A stretch of DNA of 64,000 nt from Rheum nobile (GCA_027886185.1 WOAB01000056.1:11594001-11658000); one strand, 5' to 3'; counted from the stretch's first letter, positions 10,046 to 19,637 are shown. A program made the numbers and translations. The notes: a model not told the origin generated them from the sequence alone.

Positions 10046-10593
10046 TCCGCTCCTTCCAGCTTGCTCCTCAAAGACGCGAGGGCAGACTCCGACCTAGCAG
10101 CCCTCTCCCCGGCCTTGACAACCATCGTCTTGACGCCAGAGTATGCTCCCAAGAGGTACTGAAAGGTCTAAAGAAAGAAAATATAACACAAAATCAGACA
10201 ACACAGTCGACGAAAGAGAAAGAAAAACACAAAAAAGGACAACTCACCCTCCACACGGAACACCCCGCTTCACCAATGCAGTCCAGGGGAGAGATGTCGT
10301 CGACTTCCGATTTCAGAGTCGGATCCTGGGCATGAAAGAGGTCGGCAATCGATTGACCGACCGTGCCGATTTTGTCGATTCCTTCAGCGGTCGCTTCTTT
10401 CTTCCTAGGAAGCTCTTCTGCTTTGACATCACCAGGGGAACGCCCGCTTTCCTCTTTAAGCCAACTCTGACTTGAGGCGCCAGGTCTGTCGGAACTGACT
10501 TGCTCGATGCAGCTTTGGCTGCTGCCTTCCTCTGCTCAATCAGACCCTTTCCAGACATTCCTCTCAAGCAAGCTCTTTCTCGACCACCAGGGG
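10046..10593 (-). pseudogene. Tat1 antisense ORF, distal exons
   Basis: The minus-strand exon from the splice acceptor (continuing from 17765) reads SPGGRERACLRGMSGKGLIE, matching Tat2 SKGGRSSARLSGKSLLD at the same codon phase. It ends EVDDISPLDCIGEAGCSVWR at 10248. A predicted intron spans 10247-10168 (GTGAGT...TAG). The next exon starts with a frame containing GAYSGVKTMVVKAGERAARS, a coiled-coil-like stretch, and is cut at 10046. A frame change lies inside the first of these exons. The function of this protein is unknown. Confidence 0.6.
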
Positions 10594-10596
10594 AAG

Positions 10597-12074
10597 TGAT
10601 AAGCACTACTTTGTAGGGCTTAACTAAGAGTCATTAGAGGATTTATTGGTGCCATTCGGGTAGATTTAGACACATTCATGTGCATGGTGTTTGGGGGCAA
10701 AGTTGGTGTTTTTGGAGGTGTTTGAGCAGTTTTGGAGAACATATGAGACACTGAGGAGGAAGCCACCAGTAGTAGACGCCAAGGCAGTGCAATGAAGAGT
10801 AGAAGAACGGTAGGCTGAATTCAATTGGTTCGTTTTCTCTACTCAGATGTCCAAATGGAGTGATTCCAATTCGAAGAGTTAGATCTTGAAGTCTACTGCA
10901 AGTCTTCAAAATATGAGCGCAATCCGAGTTGGGAATCAAAAGTTATGGCGTTTCTACGGAAGTGTCGCAGGAGCTGAACCGAAGAACAACGACGGCGACC
11001 GCCGTGCACATTGCGGCGCCCGCCGCAATTGGCCTCCCACCAACCTTGGCTACGACATTGGAACGGCGACCGTCGTTTAAAGGCGGCGACCGCCGCGATT
11101 ACGGTGCCCGCCGTGGAGGTTGCAGCGCCCGCCGCCGCTGTTGGAAGCACCGCCGAGCCGATTTTCCTTTTCTGTTATTTTGCATTATTTTATTACGTTT
11201 TATTATTTCGTTTAGGTTAATTTCAGACTTTATTTCCTTTAGTATTTAAGGGTAGAGAAAAGGTTGTTTCCCTATCTCTGAACCCTAATTCTACAATTTC
11301 ATTCTACGTACTTTTGCTATGAAGAACATCCTCTCTTGCTTAGTCAGACGCTGAAGCTTTCGTTTTGATTCAGTTGTGAGATTCTCGTTCTTAATCTATT
11401 GCATGGTTTTTATCTATTCTCTTGCTTGATTGCTTATGATTGATATTGATAATCTCTATCTTGGATGCAACTAGGGTTTGTCGTTATTGATCTATTGCTA
11501 GATATAGATTGTTACTGGTTGAGCATATCTATTTTAAAGTAGCAACTGCATCGTACTTGTATCTGGTTGTGCTAGTCTTATGCAGAAGAAAACTGATTTA
11601 CATTCTAGGATAAAAGCTTGTTGTTTTATGCTAGAATTGTATCCAACTATATTCCTATCCGTAACGCTGCTGTTAAACTGAATCTTGATAGTTTCAGGGT
11701 TGTTTAATTAGTTAGTGCTAATAGTATCTGGTTGTGCTATTAGTTATATCTGAAAAGGAATTGGAATTTCCATTGCATGATATTTTGAATGAGTATCTAG
11801 GATCAACTCGTCATACGAATAGTGGATGTTGTTTGACTAAGTGTTTTTCCCATCACTGATTTCACAATTCTTAGTCTGTTTACCTTTTGCATGCTTAGAT
11901 CTACTTAAACAAACAAACAAAAACCTTTGGTTACTTTGGATTGACATATAAATTGCATACAAAGATAGACTATGTCTCCCTGTGGACCCGACCTTTACTT
12001 ACCTAGGACTATGGTTTAGGTTTTGTTTGGATATTTTGCATAGTAGGAATTAGCACGACAAATTCATGTTATCA
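10597..12074 (+). repeat. 5' LTR of copy C (1478 bp)
   Basis: It starts TGATAAGC and ends TTATCA just before the PBS. A cluster of GGCGACCGCCG/GGCGCCCGCCG motifs lies at ~10985-11150. TATTTAAG at 11243-11250 is a weak TATA candidate. It carries about 80 bases (around 11465-11550) that are missing from the 3' LTR. Confidence 0.9.
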
Positions 12075-12077
12075 AAT

Positions 12078-12095
12078 TGGCGCCGTTGCCGGGGA
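12078..12095 (+). promoter_or_regulatory. Primer binding site of copy C
   Basis: TGGCGCCGTTGCCGGGGA lies three bases after the 5' LTR. This sequence is the Athila-type PBS, usually assigned to tRNA-Asp. The identical core occurs in copy D at 36933-36950 (minus). Confidence 0.8.
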
Positions 12096-12153
12096 GGCAA
12101 TAATCTATTTTGTGTGTGTGATTTGTGTGCCAATCTTAGTGTGAACCTATCTT

Positions 12154-14895
12154 ATGGTTCACACCCGTGTTACTAATAATCTACCTCTAGTTTTTGATCC
12201 AGAAGTCGAGAGAACTTTTCTTCAAGCGCGTAGGGTTGCAAATCTACTACTTCAGGAAGCTGAAAGAATGGCAGCTCGTGTTACTCTTGAGTCCTTGACA
12301 GCTCCTAACTTGGAGCAACCTACTCGTGCTGTGAAATTCCCTGCCCTGGGTGAAGGGGTTAAATTTGAGCTTAAGACAGGAGTAGTCCATTTACTCCCTA
12401 AATTCAGTGGAACCCCGCTTGAGGATCCTATTCAGCACCTGGATGAATTCCTTGAGGTCTGCACCAGCATGCGGCCATCTGAGATTACTGAAGACCAGAT
12501 GAGGTTGAGAGTCTTTTCCTTTTCTCTGAAGGAGTCAGCCAAAGACTGGTATCATTCTTTACCTCCAGGAAGCATCACTACTTGGGTGAATTTGAAGAAG
12601 GTGTTTCTTGAAAAATACTTTCCAACAATCAAGTCCAATCAGCTCAAGAAGAAAATCTGCAACATAGAGCAACTGTCTAATGAGTCTCTCTATGACTATT
12701 ATGAACGCTTCAAGAAACTAGTGAAGAGTTGCCCTTACCATGGTTATGCTGAACATGATCTGATTCTTTATTTACATGGAGGACTCCGTGAAGATGATCG
12801 TCGGATGGTAAATTCTTCATGTGGTGGGAATATCTTGAAGAGGACTTATGAAGAAGCTCTAGAGATATTTGCTACTCTGGCTGATGATTCTAGGCAGTAC
12901 AGTGGGAGAGGTTCCCAAAGATTGGTAGTTGCGAATTCTCAGTCTAAAATTGATCAAGCTGACTTTGATGTGCTAAGAGAGGAGGTGAGGCATCTCAAGC
13001 TGAAAGGTACGCCCCAACAGGCTAAGGCCTGTGAGATTTGTCATGACGACTTACATCCTACTGATTCATGTCCTACTCTGCAAGAGGACGTGAATACGGT
13101 AGGAGGATATCATCAGAGGCCCAGGCATGATCCCTACTCCAATACATACAACCCTGGTTGGAGGGATCCTCCCAACTTCAGATGGAGAGACCCAGAACAG
13201 AATCAAGGTCAAATGCAACAACATGGAAATCCTCAACAGCCTAGGCAGCCATTTGTGCCAAATCCTCAAGGGCAGAGCTCGAACCCTTCATTGTCTATGG
13301 AGGATATGATGAAGATGTTGATGCAGAGCAACGTAAACCTCAATGAGAATGTTGCTAAGCTGACTAAGAGCCAATTGCAGTTCCAACAGACTACACAAGC
13401 TAGCATTCAGAACTTGGAAAGGCAATTTGGCCAGATCTCTCAAGTGGTGAGTAAGCTCGATGCAAAGGTTTCTGGTAAACTTCCATCTCAAACGGAAGTT
13501 AACCCGAACATTAGGAATGTCAGTGCTGTAACTCTGAGGAGTGGGAAGAGGCTCGAGGAGGATAATTCTGAGGTCAACAAGGAAGAGAACTCGGATGTGG
13601 AGCAGAACAGCGACGGCGACCGCCAACAACTTCACGGCGACCGCCGCCCAGTTCACGGCACCCGCCGTGACGGTGAGCCAAACCTCGAACTTTCTGATGA
13701 TGTTCACGGCGCCCGCCGCCCTTCTTGCAGCACCCGCCGCCCCTCCGTAGCTGACCCTGAGGCTGAGAAGGAGTATGAAGCTCCGATTTTTCCTGAGTGG
13801 AAGCCTGTTGTGCCATTTCCATATGCTTTGAAGCGTACCAAGCCACTTGCGCAAGACAAGGACATGTTTGAGATGTTCAGAAACGTTGAGGTCAACATTC
13901 CTCTCCTAAATTTGATCAAGTCTGTCCCTCGTTATGCGAAGTTCTTGAAGCAGATGTGCACCACAAAGAGGAATCAGGATAGGAACAGCAAGAAGAAGGT
14001 GAAGGTGAGCAAACATGTTTCTGCTGTGTTTCAGAAGCGCTTACCCAAGAAGTGTGGTGACCCAGGTATGTTCACCATCCCTGTTACTATTGGAGGTACC
14101 AAGTTCAACAAGGCTATGTTGGATTTGGGTGCTTCCATAAATGTTCTACCTTCATCTCTTTGTGAATCCTTACGATTAGGACCCATGCATGCGACCAATA
14201 TTTCCATTCAGTTGGCAAATAGATCTAGTGTGCGTCCTATAGGGGTAGTGGAGGATGTTTTGGTTAGGGTTGGTGATCTTACTTTTCTTGCTGACTTCTA
14301 TGTGCTCAATATGGAACATGATATGCATGAAGCCCCTATTCTGTTAGGGAGACATTTCCTGAAAACTGCCAACACTAAGATTAATGTGAGTACTGGTTCC
14401 TTGACTATGGAATTTGATGGCCAAACTATGAACTACAATATCTATGAAGCCACGAAATCTCCTTCGGATGATCATTCTTTGTGTGCAATTGATGTACTTG
14501 AGCCTGTGGTGCAAGACGTTTTTGATGAGGACCACCTAGATGACATGCAATCTATCTTTGTTGATTCTAGCTTGGATTTTGCTTCATCTACTAACTCGCA
14601 GGAAGTCGTCACTGAGTGGGACGCTTACTATAAGCCTCCTCTGGAGCTGCCAGGCAAATCGCATTTCCCGCTAACTCCAAGCGAGAAGCTCGTTCCCTAT
14701 TTGGTGCAGGTCCCTGAAGTTGAGGCTAAACACCCCCCTGATCGACCTAAGTATGGGGGAGACGCGACTAAGAAGGTCAAGATGGAGGAGCCGCTGAAGA
14801 AGAAGAATGGTCTAAGGTTCAAACCTTTCCATGATTGGTTCAGGAAGGAGGTCATGAATGAGAAGGTTCCTAAGGAACCTGATGATATGGATTGA
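12154..14895 (+). CDS. Athila-like gag-protease polyprotein, intact, 913 aa
   Basis: It would form the virus-like particle and process it. Residues ~70-250 are the retrotransposon capsid domain (SFSLKESAKDWYHSLPPG, then YDYYERFKKLVKSCPYHGY). A zinc knuckle of the form C-x2-C-x4-H-x4-C lies at ~293-306 (CEICHDDLHPTDSC). A Gln/Asn-rich stretch and coiled coil follow (~330-450). An Arg-rich repeat block at ~486-532 (GDRRPVHGTRR, HGARRP) is encoded by the element's GC-rich motif. The pepsin-like protease begins near 630, with LDLGASINVLP around residue 657, the DLG variant common in Athila. The frame stops before any RT. The ATG at 12154 is the first in frame after the PBS. An uninterrupted frame of this size in an element without pol suggests selection or recent activity. 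Confidence 0.9.
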   Translation: MVHTRVTNNLPLVFDPEVERTFLQARRVANLLLQEAERMAARVTLESLTAPNLEQPTRAVKFPALGEGVKFELKTGVVHLLPKFSGTPLEDPIQHLDEFLEVCTSMRPSEITEDQMRLRVFSFSLKESAKDWYHSLPPGSITTWVNLKKVFLEKYFPTIKSNQLKKKICNIEQLSNESLYDYYERFKKLVKSCPYHGYAEHDLILYLHGGLREDDRRMVNSSCGGNILKRTYEEALEIFATLADDSRQYSGRGSQRLVVANSQSKIDQADFDVLREEVRHLKLKGTPQQAKACEICHDDLHPTDSCPTLQEDVNTVGGYHQRPRHDPYSNTYNPGWRDPPNFRWRDPEQNQGQMQQHGNPQQPRQPFVPNPQGQSSNPSLSMEDMMKMLMQSNVNLNENVAKLTKSQLQFQQTTQASIQNLERQFGQISQVVSKLDAKVSGKLPSQTEVNPNIRNVSAVTLRSGKRLEEDNSEVNKEENSDVEQNSDGDRQQLHGDRRPVHGTRRDGEPNLELSDDVHGARRPSCSTRRPSVADPEAEKEYEAPIFPEWKPVVPFPYALKRTKPLAQDKDMFEMFRNVEVNIPLLNLIKSVPRYAKFLKQMCTTKRNQDRNSKKKVKVSKHVSAVFQKRLPKKCGDPGMFTIPVTIGGTKFNKAMLDLGASINVLPSSLCESLRLGPMHATNISIQLANRSSVRPIGVVEDVLVRVGDLTFLADFYVLNMEHDMHEAPILLGRHFLKTANTKINVSTGSLTMEFDGQTMNYNIYEATKSPSDDHSLCAIDVLEPVVQDVFDEDHLDDMQSIFVDSSLDFASSTNSQEVVTEWDAYYKPPLELPGKSHFPLTPSEKLVPYLVQVPEVEAKHPPDRPKYGGDATKKVKMEEPLKKKNGLRFKPFHDWFRKEVMNEKVPKEPDDMD

Positions 14896-14910
14896 GGTTG
14901 TTCGAGTAGT

Positions 14911-14960
14911 ATGTCGAGCCAACGACATTAACTAAGGCGCTGCTCGGGAGGCAACCCGAG
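14911..14960 (+). other. Paired hairpins with complementary loops, copy C
   Basis: Hairpin 1 is ATGTCG/CGACAT with loop AGCCAA (14911-14928). Hairpin 2 is CTCGGG/CCCGAG with loop AGGCAA (14943-14960). They start 15 nt after the gag-protease stop. Loop GCC and loop GGC could form a kissing contact. Confidence 0.55.
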
Positions 14961-15703
14961 GTATTGTCCTCTTTCTTTCTCTTGTCTTTGATATTTCATA
15001 GCATAGCTAGGTAGTTTGTTTTTGTTTCGTGTCGTTTGTGTCGAACTAACCTGCAGGAATCGTATCAAAGTGAAGAAGGAGTTCACGGCGCCCGCCGCCA
15101 AACCTTACGGCGCCCGCCGCCAAACCTTACGGCGCCCGCCGCCAAGGGCCTCCTCCGACACTTTGCTTGGGGCAAATGATGGCGCCCGCCATTTAATTAC
15201 AGCGATCGCCGCCATTCTCAGGTTCGTTTTCTTTATCTAAAAAAATTGAAAAATGAAAAAAAAATGGGCCCCGAAAAGACCTTAAACGGGGAGGGGAAAA
15301 AAAGGTTCTACCGGAGGCCAGCTGTCCAGCATGTCCCATGGAGAGATGGTGCGCATCATGTTGTCAAGGAGGAGACATTAGCCCAACTTGGTATTTGACA
15401 ACGATGATGGCCCTATCATTGGCAGCTGAGAAGGAGGCATACCAGGGCCCAACCACGATGACATCTGGGCCCATTTTTGAAGGCCATGCAACCCCGTTCC
15501 CTTGATTGACCACTACTTCACCACAATGGTTCCCTATGGTTGCACGGTAGATGAAGTTTATGGCTTTGATGCAGGCACCCGTGACATGAACGTTTATTGA
15601 GAAGACCGTCAGCGACAAAGGAAGTGTCCAAGCCGGCTCGGCGACGTTGTGAGTTCATTTTTTTTGCTTTTCCCTGTGCTTCTATTCTTTTTGTCTTTCA
15701 TTA
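14961..15703 (+). other. Non-coding stretch of copy C with tandem GC motifs
   Basis: GGCGCCCGCCGCCAAAC-type units repeat in tandem at ~15084-15145, with further copies to ~15215. The CCTTAAACGGGGA block near 15285 is shared with copy B. The stretch 15300-15650 holds filler of unknown origin. The second ORF present in copies B and D is absent. Confidence 0.5.
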
Positions 15704-15738
15704 CATTGAGGACAATGCAATGTTTAAGCATGGGGGAG
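15704..15738 (+). other. Hairpin plus internal purine tract, copy C
   Basis: Stem CATTG/CAATG with loop AGGA (15704-15717) is followed seven bases later by TAAGCATGGGGGAG (15725-15738). That tract is identical to the tract before the 3' LTR (16348-16361). Confidence 0.6.
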
Positions 15739-15826
15739 AGTTATATACTTGCTACGTCGTTGAGGAAAAGAAAAAAATGAAAAAGAGCCAAAAATTTGAA
15801 AAAAGGCTAAAATTGAAATCCTGGGA

Positions 15827-15854
15827 TAGGTCGAAAACCCGAAAGGGCGACCTA
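15827..15854 (+). other. A-bulge GAAA hairpin 1, copy C
   Basis: A perfect 7-bp outer stem TAGGTCG/CGACCTA is followed by an AAAA bulge and a CCC-GAAA-GGG cap. The outer stem differs at several pairs from copies B and D, yet every pair is kept. Confidence 0.7.
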
Positions 15855-15959
15855 GGTAATAAGCAGGTGGCTTGGACCAACATTAGGTTGGGGTAATAAT
15901 TGGTCTGAGTGACGTGAGCTTATGTGAGTACATCTATTGGAAAATGAAATGAGTGGCTT

Positions 15960-15981
15960 GGTGAAAACCCGAAAGGGCGCC
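15960..15981 (+). other. A-bulge GAAA hairpin 2, copy C
   Basis: Outer stem GGTG/CGCC (one G-U), AAAA bulge, CCC-GAAA-GGG cap. Its loop is 130 nt downstream of hairpin 1's loop. Confidence 0.6.
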
Positions 15982-16323
15982 TTGGCAAAATGAGTGAAAA
16001 AGAAGAAGAGTGATTTTAGGATTTCTCATTATTCTTGGCGAGGCGTCATAAGAAGAGGAGTCAAAGAAGGATTGTCGGGTAGGTCACTCTGGGAGACATA
16101 AGGAGCAATAGATGGAGGCTAGGATTAAAGGTTACTCACACTATTGGATGTCCGGGTTTAGCTTGGGGGAAGTACTCTGCTTGCCCCTTAAGCTTGTTGA
16201 GTTATGGATGTGTTGTGAATGAGATTGGTGCCTGGAGCTTGGCATGGGTTAGGTGACTCTAGGTTGGAGGATATGCTTCCTGAGACCTTGGATGCTGAAT
16301 TGGAGGAGTAGACTCTCTATTAG

Positions 16324-16363
16324 TTTACTCGTGGACGAGCAAAGGTCTAAGCATGGGGGAGTT
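16324..16363 (+). promoter_or_regulatory. Hairpin and polypurine tract before 3' LTR, copy C
   Basis: Stem TTTACTCG/CGAGCAAA with loop TGGA and a single A-C mismatch (16324-16343) is followed four bases later by TAAGCATGGGGGAG (16348-16361) and the LTR at 16364. The tract is the expected plus-strand primer. Confidence 0.7.
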
Positions 16364-17760
16364 TGATAAGCACTACTTTGTAGGGCTTAACTAAGAGTCA
16401 TTAGAGGATTTATTGGTGTCATTCGGGTAGATTTAGATACATTCATGTGCATAGTGTTTGGGGGTGAAGTTGGTGTTTTTGGAGGTGTTTGAGCGGTTTT
16501 GGAGAACATATGAGACACTGAGGAGGAAGCCACCAGTAGTAGACGCCAAGGGAGTGCAATGAAGAGTAGAAGAACGGTAGGCTGAATTCAATTGGTTCAT
16601 TATCTCTACTCAGATGTCCAAATGGAGTGATTCCAATTCGATGAGTTAGATCTTGAAGTCTACTGCAAGTCCTCAAAATATGAGCGCAATCCGAGTTGGG
16701 AATCAAAGGTTATGGCGTTTCTATGGAAGTGTCGCATGAGCTGAACCGAAGAACAGCGACGGCGACCGCCGTGCACATTGCGGCGCCCGCCGCAATTGGC
16801 CTCCCACCAACCTTGGCTACGACATTGGAACGGCGACCGCCGTTTAAAGGCGGCGACCGCCGCGATTACGGCGCCCGCCGTGGAGGTTGCAGCCCGCCGC
16901 CGCTGTTGGAAGCACCGCCGAGCCGATTTTCCTTTTCTGTTATTTTGCATTATTTTATTACGTTTTATTATTTCGTTTAGGTTAATTTCAGACTTTATTT
17001 CCTTTATATTTAAGGGTAGAGAAAAGGTTGTTTCCCTATCTCTGAACCCTAATTCTACAATTTCATTCTACGTACTTTTGCTATGAAGAACTAAGCCTCT
17101 CTTGCTTAGTCAGACGCTGAAGCTTTCGTTTTGATTCAGTTGTGAGATTCTCGTTCTTAATCTATTGCATGGTTTTTATCTATTCTCTTGCTTGATTTCT
17201 TATGATTGATATTGATAATCTCTATCTTGGACTGCATCGTACTAGTATCTGGTTGTGCTAGTCTTATGCAGAAGAGAACTGATTTACATTCTAGGATAAA
17301 AGTTGGTTGTTTTATGCTAGAATTGTATCCAACTATATTCATAACCGTAACGCTGCTGTTAAACTGAATCTTGATAGTTTCAGGGTTGTTTAATTAGTTA
17401 GTGCTAATAGTATTTGGTTGTGCTATTAGTTATATCTGAAAAGGAATTGGAATTTCCATTGCATGATATTTTGAATGAGTATCTAGGATCAACTCGTCAT
17501 ACGAATAGTGGATGTTTTTTGACTAAGTGCTTTTTCCATCACTGATTTCACAACTCTTAGTCTGTTTACCTTTTGCATGCTTAGATCTACTTAAACAAAC
17601 AAAACCCCCCCTTTGGTTACTTTGGATTGACATATAAATTGCATACAAAGATAGACTCTGTCTCCCTGTGGACTCGACCTTTACTTACCTAGGACTACGG
17701 TTTAGGGTTTGTTTGGATATTTTGCATAGTAGGAATTAGCACGACAAATTCCTATTATCA
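16364..17760 (+). repeat. 3' LTR of copy C (1397 bp)
   Basis: It starts TGATAAGC and ends ATTATCA, followed by the target duplication GGAAG. It is collinear with the 5' LTR apart from scattered base changes and the ~80-base deletion near 17230. Confidence 0.9.
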
Positions 17761-17765
17761 GGAAG

Positions 17766-18680
17766 CTGACACGACAGACATGAAAAGATCATAAAGCATG
17801 CGACGAAATGAAAAAGGAACAGAGAGAACTCCAGAGATTGAGAACTTACTCTTGACACGAGACGACGAGACGGTCGACATATCGTCTTGAGCGGTAGGGG
17901 AAGTCGATAACAGGTTGATGTTGACAAACTTTCTCTCCGACGCCGGAACGCTAAGGACAATCCTTGACAAACCCTCCGACCGAGTGCTCACCTCTAGATC
18001 TTCCGCCTCAGGAACTACAAAAAAAGAAAAGTTAAAGCAAAAGGTTAAGACACATAAACAAGTAAAAGAGAGGATAAATACATACTCTCTACTCGCCACT
18101 CCGCCAACAAGAACGAGCACTCTCCCCCCTTCTCCAGAGACGAACGCTCGACAAAAAAGAACTTTGACCCCCATCCTCAGTCGTTTACATCAAGGTTAAG
18201 CGCCAAAGGCTTCCGACCTTGTCGAATATGTAACTGGACACGGGAAGAACTCTTCGACCCAAGGAAGTAATTGTACCATAGGGCGTTGAAATCAAAACCG
18301 GCCCCAGATCGAACGTTTACAAGGTCCAGAACCCTGAGAACCCTCCATGCCTGTGGCATCACCTGACATGGCGCCAGCGCCAAAGTGGCTAGAAAATCCC
18401 TAACAAGGGGAGAGAAAGGAAACTTGTGACCAATCCAAAATGGATATGCATAAAAACAGACCCAGCCCTCATATCGGGCGTCGACCCTTTCATCCGGGTG
18501 AGGCAGCCTCGCAACCGTCTCCGGAGGGAAACCACCGACCTGAAGGATCTGCTCTAGCTCCGCCTGGGATAGGGTGCTTGTTATAGCGTCGGACTCCTTC
18601 AGAATGAAAAGGGGAGGAGCCTCGTCCTTGCGCAAATCCGAGCGAGTCGCCGACGACTTCGAAGATTCGCTAGACACCAT
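17766..18680 (-). pseudogene. Tat1 antisense ORF, proximal exons (gypsy-type transposon domain)
   Basis: The ATG at 18680 opens MVSSESSKSSATRSDLRKDE. The domain then reads FPPETVARLPHPDERVDARY and WVCFYAYPFWIGHKFPFSPL, ending near 18177. This resembles the plant domain called 'putative gypsy type transposon'. A further exon at 18014-17850 (VPEAEDLEVSTRSEGLS) has clear splice sites: TTTTTTTGTAG before it and GTAAGT after it. The next acceptor is CAG at 17768-17766; exon sequence then starts and is interrupted five bases later by copy C. The gene runs opposite to its host element. Its function is unknown. Confidence 0.6.
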
Positions 18681-18948
18681 GTCTAAGACAGAAATAGGAG
18701 GAAATCGAAAAGCTATAGTGGAAGAAATGAAGAAACCTACCAGAGAAGCTTGCAAGAGAAGAAGAGTGAAGTCAAATCGCCAAGGGTCTGCTCCAAATTT
18801 ATGGAGGGAGATGATGGTTTGCAGAAACGTCGCATCACGCTTCAAACTCCCGCCACGTAGCCCTGGGCAGCCGCGCCAAAAATGGATGGTGGAGATCATG
18901 GCTTAGGAAGTTGCTTTGGATTCCGCCCACTTGCCTTACCGAAACCCA

Positions 18949-18966
18949 AAGACAACTTGGGGCTAT
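18949..18966 (+). promoter_or_regulatory. Polypurine-like tract of Tat1
   Basis: AAGACAACTTGGGGCTAT directly precedes the LTR start TGTTGGGCC. A related TTTGGGGCAAT precedes the 3' LTR of the TRIM-like element (25566), a link between the two. Confidence 0.55.
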
Positions 18967-19637
18967 TGTTGGGCCTAGCATCCCCCTTGAAGACAGATCA
19001 GGCAAGACTGGACCAGGCCCAAGACGAGTCGGAAGGATAGAAGAAGACACGCAAGAATCATCGAAGCCTCCCCAGTCGAACGCTCTCCGACGGATCGCGA
19101 AGATCATGCTAGGCATTAAATGCCTGGATAGAACAACGGCCACAACATTCAAGCACCACCATAATGTCCGTAATTAAGTACAGAATCCCTACAATCACTC
19201 TCGGCATTAAAGACATGATATGGTCAAATCATAAGAAAACGGTCAGAAGAAGAAGGACTTACCATATATGGATGACGACGAGATAAAGAGGACACACACA
19301 GACGATTGCGTGTCACTATCTATCAAACTTGCTCTGAAAGAAAACTAAGAAATACACTTGCTCTAGCCTAGTCCATCAGGAGTCACTCACGCTTATTCTC
19401 CACCGGTCGAAACCTAGAAGTCACCGGTCGAGTCCAATAAGATCCTTTGTCTTGCTACGATAAGGTGTACTTTAATCCGATTCGATCAATACAATATCTA
19501 ATAAAATCATCTCGCTATTTCATAGTTGCTTTTTACTTGTTAATTATCTACTTGGTTTGGATTGATTTCTGTTACCCGATCGACTAGTTACCCCGTCTAA
19601 GGCGATTTAGGTCATCTGATCTTTTCGCCCCAAAACA
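18967..19637 (+). repeat. 3' LTR of Tat1 (671 bp)
   Basis: It begins TGTTGGGCCTAGC and ends GCCCCAAAACA. Both ends match the Tat2 5' LTR in reverse complement. The sequence right after it belongs to a Tekay-like leader, so Tat1 lies within or beside that element. Confidence 0.75.

Larger units (their letters stand above)
10597..17760 (+). mobile_element. Complete non-autonomous Athila-like element, copy C (7.16 kb)
   Basis: Two LTRs begin TGATAAGCACTACTTTG and end ATCA. They flank a PBS, an intact 913-codon gag-protease ORF, the structured 3' module and a polypurine tract. The target duplication is GGAAG (10592-10596 and 17761-17765). There is no RT, RNase H, integrase or second ORF. An intact gag-protease without pol makes it a TR-GAG-like non-autonomous element that would need a partner's enzymes. 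The insertion lies in the antisense ORF of Tat1. Confidence 0.9.
10046..19637 (+). mobile_element. Tat-like Ty3/gypsy element, 3' part (Tat1), split by copy C
   Basis: Two pieces, 10046-10596 and 17766-19637, join across the Athila-like insertion 10597-17760. They contain an antisense, intron-bearing ORF, a polypurine tract (18949-18966) and a 3' LTR (18967-19637). The LTR end (TTTTCGCCCCAAAACA) matches the Tat2 LTR at 48570-49101. Gag, pol and the 5' LTR are missing. Extra antisense ORFs between integrase and 3' LTR are known in the Tat lineage. Confidence 0.7.
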
